Below are positions 58,291 through 64,000 of a stretch of 64,000 nt of DNA, piece after piece (positions within the stretch are counted from its first letter, which is position 1; each line of letters opens with the position of its first letter). Made by a program: the position numbers and the translations under genes. Source of the DNA: Candidatus Symbiothrix dinenymphae (lineage in GTDB: Bacteria > Bacteroidota > Bacteroidia > Bacteroidales > Azobacteroidaceae); NCBI GenBank assembly GCA_001417715.1, contig BBRT01000208.1:32267-96266 (forward strand). Reading direction: 5' to 3'. The notes below the pieces were generated by a model. That model ran no database searches and was not told the origin of the DNA. It was given only the letters and a program-made list of their open reading frames with translations.

Positions 58291-58371
58291 GAAAACAGGG
58301 TAGCCGCATCAAAATTCAGTGATATTTTACAATTTTGCTTCCGTCTGTTACGCCGGAAGGCGTTAAATTTT

Positions 58372-58529
58372 GATAACCCCGTACAAGCGTAGCGCAGTGC
58401 GGGGTAGGGTGGTATCCTCCCCTCCGGCACACCGTAGGTGTGCAACCTATATGTTTGCCCCCTTCGGGGGCACTGTGGGTGGGGAGGTCGTCTCACCCCG
58501 CACTGCGCTATCGCTTGTACGGGGTTATC
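58372..58529. repeat. 158-bp palindromic element, second family
   Basis: Ends GATAACCCCGTACAAGCG both read inward; arms of about 40 bp, with small gaps, continue through AGCGCAGTGCGGGGT. The centre has CCCCCTTCGGGGG and an ACACCGTAGGTGT palindrome. Unrelated in sequence to the 46252/50398 family but similar in size and design. It lies in a stretch with no convincing gene. Confidence 0.8.
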
Positions 58530-58612
58530 GAAATTGTACCCCATACGGGGTAGTTGGTCACTGTAAATTTGATGGTTGCCCATCGCGGTTTGGTTATTTA
58601 AATTATTTGTTG

Positions 58613-58620
58613 TACCTTTG
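58613..58620 (+). promoter_or_regulatory. Orphan -7 box
   Basis: TACCTTTG on the plus strand, but no plus-strand gene begins before 58844, which has its own box. It probably belonged to a lost gene. Confidence 0.35.
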
Positions 58621-58812
58621 CCCTCGAAAGCATTTCTGATTTCAGGAATAGCAATCAACAAATCGCTATCTTGCTGTAAGGTGTCAAATCCTTTGTTCAG
58701 GGATGGCGATTTTTCTATTTCTATCTCAGCTATTTTGTGGTCTTTGTAACTACCGTGTTCAACACTGTTTGGAAAAAAAGCAAAAACATTTTGCTTATTC
58801 AAAACTTTGCCG

Positions 58813-58820
58813 TATCTTTG
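58813..58820 (+). promoter_or_regulatory. -7 box for the antitoxin-like gene
   Basis: TATCTTTG 23 nt before ATG 58844. Confidence 0.55.
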
Positions 58821-58843
58821 CAGAAAGTTAAAGCAATGAAATT

Positions 58844-59062
58844 ATGTTACAAGCACAAGTATTAGAAGACGTTACGGGCATTCCAATGGGTGTTTTTATC
58901 CCGATGCCATTGTGGGAAGAGGTGAAAATTCAATATCCTGATATTGAAAATTATGATATTCCGTTGCCTCTGTGGGAAAAAGGCTTTATAGATGACCGTC
59001 TAACTGCCGTTCATCAGAATCCCGATAGATTAAAGCCAATTGAAACTCTATATGATAGATGA
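58844..59062 (+). CDS. Antitoxin-like protein of a RelE/ParE-type module
   Basis: A 72-residue protein (LQAQVLEDVTGIPMGVFIPMPLWEEVKIQYPDI) with the beginning typical of small antitoxins in Bacteroidota (a DNA-binding strand motif followed by a partner-binding tail). The tail (FIDDRLTAVHQNPDRLKPIETL) looks foreshortened. The toxin that should follow survives only as a fragment. Confidence 0.55.
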   Translation: MLQAQVLEDVTGIPMGVFIPMPLWEEVKIQYPDIENYDIPLPLWEKGFIDDRLTAVHQNPDRLKPIETLYDR

Positions 59063-59135
59063 CGAGAAAGAACAAATAGTCGTCATCGGTATTGTTCATA
59101 ACAAAAGAAGCAACGCAATTTTTCTTGACAGATAA
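59052..59135 (+). pseudogene. 3' fragment of a ParE/RelE-type toxin
   Basis: 27 codons (MIDDEKEQIVVIGIVHNKRS..FLDR) that match the last strand of ParE toxins. It has no 5' part, and overlaps the antitoxin-like stop in another frame. Confidence 0.6.
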
Positions 59136-59148
59136 CTTGCAAAACAAA

Positions 59149-59251
59149 AAAAAATATTTTTCTGATATTCAGCAAGTTATAATTGTTTATTGGTGAGTTT
59201 TTGATAATTTGTTTGGAGAATTGAAATTAATCGCTTATCTTTGTGGTCGGA
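59149..59251. repeat. About 103-bp direct repeat, copy A
   Basis: Matches 59931-60033 with about five mismatches (CTGATATTCAGCAAGTTATAA to TTTGTGGTCGGA). Copy A contains the 3' end of the 214-residue gene. Confidence 0.9.
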
Positions 59252-59821
59252 AACAGGGGAATTTATTGCAGTTTCTTCAGAATCGCCCATCGAAGACAAG
59301 CCGGATGACACAACAGAGTTTAAAATTCCTTGATGACTGGACGGATTTGTTATCCTATCCAACTCATCAAGGAGTTTTTCTTTCGCTATTTGAGTGAGTT
59401 TGTGGTCATAATATCGATACCCATTGTTATCAACAGCAATAACAGATTTAACCGTATAATCTATCTCGTCTATCTTTAATCCGGCAACAAAATATTGATA
59501 TTCTGTAATTTTTGTGTTTTTTTCCGGTTCTTCATTTTCTATCGTATCAATATAAATCCCGCTTGCTATAATTTGAGGAATAGCTGCAATACTTTGAAGT
59601 TGAGCCACATTTTTATAATCGTGGTGCAATACCTCTTTTATGCTGCTTGAATTTAGTTGAACGGTTTTCCCCTCCATATTGATATACTCACCACGCAAAG
59701 ACTTACCATATTCGAGCGCGTTTTTCTTGTACTCTTTCAAGTCATCGCTTGGAGTAATTTCATTGCCGGTTATCTCAATTGGCATACTATTTCTCAACTT
59801 TTCAATACGTTTTGCTTTCAT
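59177..59821 (-). CDS. Putative BECR-fold nuclease-domain protein (PBECR-like)
   Basis: A 214-residue protein. Residues about 60-160 (SIKEVLHHDYKNVAQLQSIAAIPQIIASGIYIDTI..YFVAGLKIDEIDYTVKSVIAVDNNGYRYYDH) resemble the Barnase-EndoU-ColicinE5/D-RelE-like nuclease domains found in phage and mobile-element proteins. The -7 box TATCTTTG is at 59841-59848 on the minus strand. Its last 25 residues recur as a second copy at 59958. It may be a domain liberated from a larger mobile-element protein; function unproven. Confidence 0.5.
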   Translation of the reverse strand: MKAKRIEKLRNSMPIEITGNEITPSDDLKEYKKNALEYGKSLRGEYINMEGKTVQLNSSSIKEVLHHDYKNVAQLQSIAAIPQIIASGIYIDTIENEEPEKNTKITEYQYFVAGLKIDEIDYTVKSVIAVDNNGYRYYDHKLTQIAKEKLLDELDRITNPSSHQGILNSVVSSGLSSMGDSEETAINSPVSDHKDKRLISILQTNYQKLTNKQL

Positions 59822-59840
59822 TGTCTTTTCAAATGAACCG

Positions 59841-59848
59841 CAAAGATA
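59841..59848 (-). promoter_or_regulatory. -7 box for the BECR-like gene
   Basis: TATCTTTG on the minus strand, 19 nt before ATG 59821. Confidence 0.5.
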
Positions 59849-59880
59849 TACATTTTAAATTAAAAGCAATCGTTTTTTTT

Positions 59881-59924
59881 CAGTGCATCCTCCGAGCCGT
59901 GTTGCTTCGGAGGGTGTTGTTTTT
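59881..59924. terminator. Terminator hairpin, repeat copy iii
   Basis: GCATCCTCCGAGCC and CTTCGGAGGGTGT arms with GTGTTG between, followed by a T-rich run, and preceded by eight T; could act in both directions. Confidence 0.65.
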
Positions 59925-59930
59925 GATAAA

Positions 59931-60033
59931 AAAAAATATTTTGCTGATATTCAGCAAGTTATAATTGATTATTGGTGAGGGTTTGATAATTTGTTTGGAG
60001 AATTGAAATTAATCGCTTATCTTTGTGGTCGGA
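59931..60033. repeat. About 103-bp direct repeat, copy B
   Basis: Second copy of 59149-59251; here it holds only a gene 3' end with no intact gene. Confidence 0.9.
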
Positions 60034-60171
60034 TAGAGAAACTCGTTCGTTAGTGTTTTTGTCTTCCGAAACTTCTTGTTGTCGTGCTGGGCTTGTTATC
60101 CCTTCTACCACAGCAAGTCGTTGAAAATTGGATGGGGGTATCCCGATCGGAAAAGGGTTGCTAAATGGTGA
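59958..60171 (-). pseudogene. 3' fragment of a second BECR-like or mobile-element gene
   Basis: An open minus-strand frame with no start codon (SPFSNPFPIGIPPSNFQRL, VVEGITSPARQQEV, then SDHKDKRLISILQTNYQ as in the 214-residue protein), ending at the TAA at 59958. Confidence 0.5.
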
Positions 60172-60180
60172 CTCTTTTTT

Positions 60181-60393
60181 TCATGGTATTATTGTTAGAC
60201 CATGTTGCTCTCCTGATTGGCGATAAATTTTTGATTCAATAATATTAAAAGCCGGATTTTGTGCGTTTTTATCCAAAATGTACTTTGCTATCGGATACGC
60301 GGCAATATCAGCTATTTGCAAGCCTATAATATTTTCTTTTTTCTTACGGAACTCAATTTTTTTACTGGCTGAATTGCTGCCCAACTTTCCCAT
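60181..60393 (-). pseudogene. C-terminal fragment of a DUF3800 protein
   Basis: 70 codons with the DUF3800 C-terminal motif IEFRKKKENIIGLQIADIAAYPIAKYIL. Full-length members are about 230-260 residues; the 5' part is missing, cut where the next gene's promoter begins. Confidence 0.65.
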
Positions 60394-60419
60394 TTCGTTT
60401 TGTTTTCAATTATTTTGTT

Positions 60420-60427
60420 TACCTTTG
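60420..60427 (+). promoter_or_regulatory. -7 box for the second DUF1703 gene
   Basis: TACCTTTG 25 nt before ATG 60453. Confidence 0.55.
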
Positions 60428-60452
60428 TGCTCTAATTTAACGATGAGAAGTT

Positions 60453-62045
60453 ATGAAGAAGTTACCACTTGGTATTCGGTCGTTTGAACAATTGCGCGAT
60501 GAAGGTTGTTTGTATGTGGACAAAACGGAAGACGTATTGCAGTTGACAGAGTCGCATTTCGTTTTTCTTACGCGTCCGCGCCGCTTTGGGAAGTCGCTCC
60601 TTGTGAGCACGCTGGAGGAACTTTACAAAGGCAATAAGCGTTTGTTTGAAGGTCTCTATATCTATGATAAATGGGATTGGACCTGGCGCTATCCTGTTAT
60701 TCGGATAGATTGGGCATGTATCAAGCATGGCAGCGGGGAAGAGATAGAACGAAGTACGTCAACATTTCTGAAACAACAGGCTAATTTACATGAAATAAAC
60801 CTTGTTTCAGACCACGCATCCGGCATGTTTTCCGAATTGATAGTGTCATTGCATCACAAAACAGGCAATAAAGTGGTTATGCTTATTGACGGGTACGACA
60901 CCCCCATAGTAGACACCATGGGTCAACCGGAAGCAGAAGCAGTACGTGAGTTTCTTCAAAGCTTTTATAGCATAATAAAAGCTTCCGACGACCACATGAG
61001 ATTTACTTTACTGACCGGTGTCACGAATGCCAAAGTGTCAGTATTTTCGATATTGAATATGGATGATATTACAACGGACTATAGACATGCCTCTATCTGT
61101 GGCTATACACAGGAAGAATTGGAAGGTAATTTTTCGGAATATATTGACGAAACGGCATCTCATTTGGAAATGACGCGGGAGGATGTGCTTTACCATATTC
61201 GCAGGTGGTACGATGGTTATTCCTGGGATGGCAAGACATCGGTTTACAATCCGTTTGCCATACTGATGCTTTTGAAACACAAAGAGTTTTCCAATTACTG
61301 GTTTGAAACAGGCACGCACACTTTTCTTATCAACCGGCTCAAAGAACACGGTCGTGCCGAAACGGTATTAGAACCTGTTATTGCTGATTCTACGTCTTTA
61401 GTCTGTTACAATCCGGATGCGTTTGAAGCTATTCCTTTATTATTTCAGACAGGCTATCTGACTGTCAAAGACACACCAAAGACTGATGGTGTTCATCTAT
61501 ACACGCTTGGAATTCCTAATCTGGAAGTGAGAAAGTCGCTGATGGAGCTTTTGTTAAGTGCATTTACTCAATATCCTGTGGCACAATTGGAAGGATTAGG
61601 GAAAGAGATGCTGCAACAGATTTGTGATTACGATGCAGAGGGTTTTACAAATAATATGCGTAAGATGCTTGCCGGAGTTCCTCTCAATTTGAAGACATCA
61701 AAGTGGATAAATAGAGCAAAAGCGGAAGCGGAAAATGCCGAACATGAAGCGCATTATCACATCATCTTTCAAATGTGGATGACTATGCTGGGCTTCAATA
61801 TTCAAAACGAAAAGATTACCAGCCGGGGGCGTATAGATGCCGTGTTGCAGCACGACGGAGTGGCGATAGTGGTAGAACTGAAATACCATGTCAAAACGAA
61901 TTTGAAAACCTTGCTCAACCAAGCCATCGCGCAAATCCACGAGAAGCGGTATTATGAGCCGTTTCTTGACCGAAAAGTCATTCTGCTGGGCATTGCGTTC
62001 AGTGGAAAAAAGGTGGGTTGCAAGCTCGAACAATTGACTGTATAA
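60453..62045 (+). CDS. AAA-ATPase-like / DUF1703 PD-(D/E)XK nuclease protein, altered Walker B
   Basis: A 530-residue homologue of the gene at 6645. The N-terminal ATPase has FLTRPRRFGKSLLVS (Lys47); at the Walker B the usual IDEYD is IDGYD (Asp146-Gly147), so the catalytic Glu is lost. The C-terminal nuclease core remains (GRIDAVLQHDGVAIVVELKYHVK, with Asp, Glu and Lys). The protein may bind but not hydrolyse nucleotide. Low similarity outside motifs means the two are old paralogues. Confidence 0.85.
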   Translation: MKKLPLGIRSFEQLRDEGCLYVDKTEDVLQLTESHFVFLTRPRRFGKSLLVSTLEELYKGNKRLFEGLYIYDKWDWTWRYPVIRIDWACIKHGSGEEIERSTSTFLKQQANLHEINLVSDHASGMFSELIVSLHHKTGNKVVMLIDGYDTPIVDTMGQPEAEAVREFLQSFYSIIKASDDHMRFTLLTGVTNAKVSVFSILNMDDITTDYRHASICGYTQEELEGNFSEYIDETASHLEMTREDVLYHIRRWYDGYSWDGKTSVYNPFAILMLLKHKEFSNYWFETGTHTFLINRLKEHGRAETVLEPVIADSTSLVCYNPDAFEAIPLLFQTGYLTVKDTPKTDGVHLYTLGIPNLEVRKSLMELLLSAFTQYPVAQLEGLGKEMLQQICDYDAEGFTNNMRKMLAGVPLNLKTSKWINRAKAEAENAEHEAHYHIIFQMWMTMLGFNIQNEKITSRGRIDAVLQHDGVAIVVELKYHVKTNLKTLLNQAIAQIHEKRYYEPFLDRKVILLGIAFSGKKVGCKLEQLTV

Positions 62046-62059
62046 TAATAATTAAGAAT

Positions 62060-62191
62060 ATGAATAAGAAAAAGGGCGTTATCTTTTGTTGTCTGTTTAG
62101 TGGCTTTTGTTGTTTTTCGCAGCAAGTTGTCAATATTGATTTACAGCAAGCCTTAATAATAGATTTTGATAATTTACATATTTATAAATAA
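62060..62191 (+). CDS. 43-residue truncated secreted peptide
   Basis: A short ORF: MNKKKGVIFCCLFSGFCCFSQQ is a signal peptide, then VVNIDLQQALIIDFDN. It ends 8 bp before the GH51 ATG. Likely the 5' remnant of a secreted enzyme or a small upstream ORF; no function assigned. Confidence 0.4.
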   Translation: MNKKKGVIFCCLFSGFCCFSQQVVNIDLQQALIIDFDNLHIYK

Positions 62192-62199
62192 ATTAAAGA

Positions 62200-63735
62200 A
62201 TGAAAAAGATTAGTTTGACAGTAGTGAGTTTATGTTTGTTGGCATCTGCTCCATTGTATGCCCAAAATGGATTTTGGCTTGAGAAAGACGCCAAGCCGCA
62301 AGTGTATGACCGCATGATATTCGGTCAGTTTATTGAACATTTCCACCGGCAGATTTACGGCGGCATTTTTGAACCCGGCTCGGCACTGTCGGACAAGGAC
62401 GGCTTCCGCACAGATGTAGTTGAAGCCATGCGCGAGTTGAAAGTTCCGATTGTGCGCTGGCCCGGCGGCTGCTTTGTATCGTCCTATCACTGGCTCGACG
62501 GCGTAGGTCCCAACCGTCAACCGGCTTTGGATAAGGCGTGGGGCGTTGCAGACCCGAATACATTCGGAACCATTGAATTTGTGAAGTGGTGTCGCTTGAT
62601 TGGCGCCGAACCTTTTATCTGCACCAATGCCGGTACCGGCACCGCAGAAGAAATGAGCGACTGGGTGGAATATTGCAATCTCAACATCGGCAAATATGCG
62701 CAGCTTCGCAAATTGCACGGTGTGGAAGAACCGTTAGGCGTCAAATATTGGAGTATCGGCAATGAAAACTATGGCAGTTGGGAATTAGGTGCCAAGACAG
62801 TCGCGGAATGGGGACCGTTGGTTCGCGAATCCGCCAAACTAATGAAGGCAGCCGACCCTAATATAAAACTTTTTGCTGCAGCAACAGCCGGAGAAGATTG
62901 GACTTTACCCTTACTCCAAGCCGCAGGCAGGTATTTGAATTACGTTTCCATTCACGGTTATTACGGAGGTACATCATCGTCCTATCTTGAAAGTATGATG
63001 CGAACAGACCAACCGGCAGACGGCATTTCCGGCACCATTGCCATTCTCGAAAAATCAAGACTTCGCGGCAAAGTCAAAATTGCGTTCGACGAATGGAACC
63101 TGCGCGGCTGGCATCATCCGGGCTTTCCGGGTGGCGGCGCGGAAAATCCTCTAATAGCAGAGCGTGACAAAAATGACATCAATTCAACTTATACGATGGC
63201 GGATGCGCTGTTTTCAGCCTGTTTTCTCAACATCTGTTTACGGAACAGTAATGATGTTGAAATCGGCGGTTTTTCTCCGATAGTAAATACCCGCGGGGCA
63301 CTGTTTGTGCATCCGAAAGGCATTGTGAAGCGGACAACTTTTCATGTACTGCAATTATATGCCAATAAATTAGAGAAAAATGTATTGCCGGTTCAGGTGA
63401 GGTCGGAAAATTTGGTGGACGGCAATAGCAAAACGCCTGTTTTAGATGTAGCAGTAACCTGCAATGATGCCAAAACGCGCTTCGTGCTGGCGATTGTAAA
63501 CCGACACCCCGATAAAGCAATGGAATTTGCGCCCGACTTTGAGAACTTGGGCGGCGCAACTCCCAAGCAAGTATCTGCCACTATCCTGAGCGGTGCTTCG
63601 CCCGACGACTACAATGATATTGGGGCTGAAAACCGTGTAGTGCCTTACGAAAAAACTTTAAAAGTGGACAAGGGAAAAGTCTCTCTACCGCCTCATTCAT
63701 TGATTTTAATCGCAATTAATGCAAATCAAAAGTAG
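62200..63735 (+). CDS. Secreted GH51 alpha-N-arabinofuranosidase
   Basis: A 511-residue enzyme that removes alpha-L-arabinofuranosyl residues from arabinoxylan or arabinan. Signal peptide (VVSLCLLASAPLYAQ), then the GH51 barrel: IFGQFIEHFHRQIYGGIFEPGS, IVRWPGGCFVSSYHWLDGVGP, acid/base Glu189 in YWSIGNENYGSWELG, and nucleophile Glu298 in KIAFDEWNLRGWHHPG. The C-terminal beta domain ends PPHSLILIAIN. It lacks the extra N-terminal domain of the GH51 at 88. No partner genes in the window. Confidence 0.95.
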   Translation: MKKISLTVVSLCLLASAPLYAQNGFWLEKDAKPQVYDRMIFGQFIEHFHRQIYGGIFEPGSALSDKDGFRTDVVEAMRELKVPIVRWPGGCFVSSYHWLDGVGPNRQPALDKAWGVADPNTFGTIEFVKWCRLIGAEPFICTNAGTGTAEEMSDWVEYCNLNIGKYAQLRKLHGVEEPLGVKYWSIGNENYGSWELGAKTVAEWGPLVRESAKLMKAADPNIKLFAAATAGEDWTLPLLQAAGRYLNYVSIHGYYGGTSSSYLESMMRTDQPADGISGTIAILEKSRLRGKVKIAFDEWNLRGWHHPGFPGGGAENPLIAERDKNDINSTYTMADALFSACFLNICLRNSNDVEIGGFSPIVNTRGALFVHPKGIVKRTTFHVLQLYANKLEKNVLPVQVRSENLVDGNSKTPVLDVAVTCNDAKTRFVLAIVNRHPDKAMEFAPDFENLGGATPKQVSATILSGASPDDYNDIGAENRVVPYEKTLKVDKGKVSLPPHSLILIAINANQK

Positions 63736-63772
63736 CAGTGGCAGAATGGGCTGAAAAAATTTAGGCAAAAAA

Positions 63773-63807
63773 AACTCATAACTCATAACTCGTAACTCAT
63801 AACTCAA
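63773..63807. repeat. Heptamer tandem repeat (AACTCAT), 5 units
   Basis: AACTCAT repeats five times with two variant units directly before the promoter of the last gene. Confidence 0.85.
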
Positions 63808-63817
63808 AACTTTTTCG

Positions 63818-63825
63818 TACCTTTG
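63818..63825 (+). promoter_or_regulatory. -7 box for the final gene
   Basis: TACCTTTG 63 nt before ATG 63889. An 8-bp hairpin (ATTTAATC/GATTAAAT, 63834-63854) lies in the leader. Confidence 0.55.
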
Positions 63826-63888
63826 CCGCGATTATTTAATCAAAGCGATTAAATATGCCGAAATAATAATTTTAAAAAAATTCATTTT

Positions 63889-64000
63889 ATGGTACAGAAC
63901 GAGGGAAAACGGAAAAAACCGGGGCGTTATATGGACTTGAAAACAGACCATGGATTTAAGACCGCTTTTAGTGAGAAACATGAGAAGTTGATGCGCAATT
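63889..64000 (+). CDS. Start of an Rpn-like PD-(D/E)XK nuclease/transposase gene (partial)
   Basis: Only 37 codons are in the window (MVQNEGKRKKPGRYMDLKTD, then HGFKTAFSEKHEKL). The R-Y-M-D-L-K-T-D-H-G-F-K pattern matches the beginning of the PD-(D/E)XK nuclease family transposase (Rpn) group, common in Bacteroidota. The gene continues beyond the edge. Confidence 0.65.
   Translation, partial: MVQNEGKRKKPGRYMDLKTDHGFKTAFSEKHEKLMRN

Noticed and set aside
58227..58802. 191-codon minus-strand ORF
   Set aside because: Its middle is the 158-bp palindrome and its end is terminator copy ii. Only the first 55 codons (58640-58802) could be a gene remnant, and I recognise nothing in them.

Overview
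The window reads as the chromosome of a Bacteroidota bacterium, most likely Bacteroidales. The evidence is two SusC/SusD pairs, Bacteroidota lipoprotein families (DUF4959/DUF5126/DUF5000, DUF4998, DUF6242, DUF6089, DUF4271), and roughly twenty copies of the Bacteroidota -7 promoter box TAnnTTTG just upstream of genes. The glycoside hydrolases point to a plant-fibre diet. The many DUF1703 nuclease genes, toxin-antitoxin remnants and palindromic repeats fit a host-associated, repeat-rich genome. No rRNA, tRNA or CRISPR array was seen.

Region 1 (1-15.5 kb) is an arabinoxylan locus: GH51 arabinofuranosidase, sugar/H+ symporter, MtaA-like URO-D methyltransferase, GH127 beta-L-arabinofuranosidase, a DUF1703 gene wedged against a decayed second GH127, a putative glycosidase lipoprotein, a GH120 beta-xylosidase, and a second near-identical methyltransferase whose 3' end is recombined with miaA. 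A further GH51 lies at 62.2 kb.

Region 2 (15.5-19.6 kb) holds miaA, an in-frame fusion of trmB with a lytic transglycosylase, a decayed PIN toxin locus and an orphan Panacea-domain gene. Region 3 (19.7-29.1 kb) is a minus-strand SusC/SusD locus with two carbohydrate-binding lipoproteins and a FAD oxidoreductase. Its susC is out of frame at a 12-G tract just after the signal peptide, which suggests phase variation.

Region 4 (29.3-44.5 kb) is core chromosome (ruvC, hisF, hisA, bamA, uppS, mgsA, leuB, an aminotransferase) interrupted by defence-like cassettes: HEPN-MNT, RloA/RloB between hisA and hisF, and an unnamed AAA-ATPase/putative nuclease pair overlapping leuB. hisF carries an in-frame palindromic insert, and a REP-like repeat supplies part of the BamA signal peptide.

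Region 5 (44.5-50.6 kb) has an IS nested inside a fold-back element, a second fold-back copy, a nitroreductase, a DUF4271 protein and groES-groEL. Region 6 (50.6-57.6 kb) is an operon of solute-binding protein, SusC, SusD and SUMF1-like lipoprotein, preceded by a 57-codon leader ORF that ends in ten consecutive cysteine codons and is followed by a terminator-like hairpin: a candidate cysteine attenuator. Region 7 (57.6-62.2 kb) is a graveyard of toxin-antitoxin and mobile fragments with repeated terminators, ending in an intact DUF1703 gene. Region 8 (62.2-64 kb) has GH51 and the start of an Rpn-like nuclease gene.
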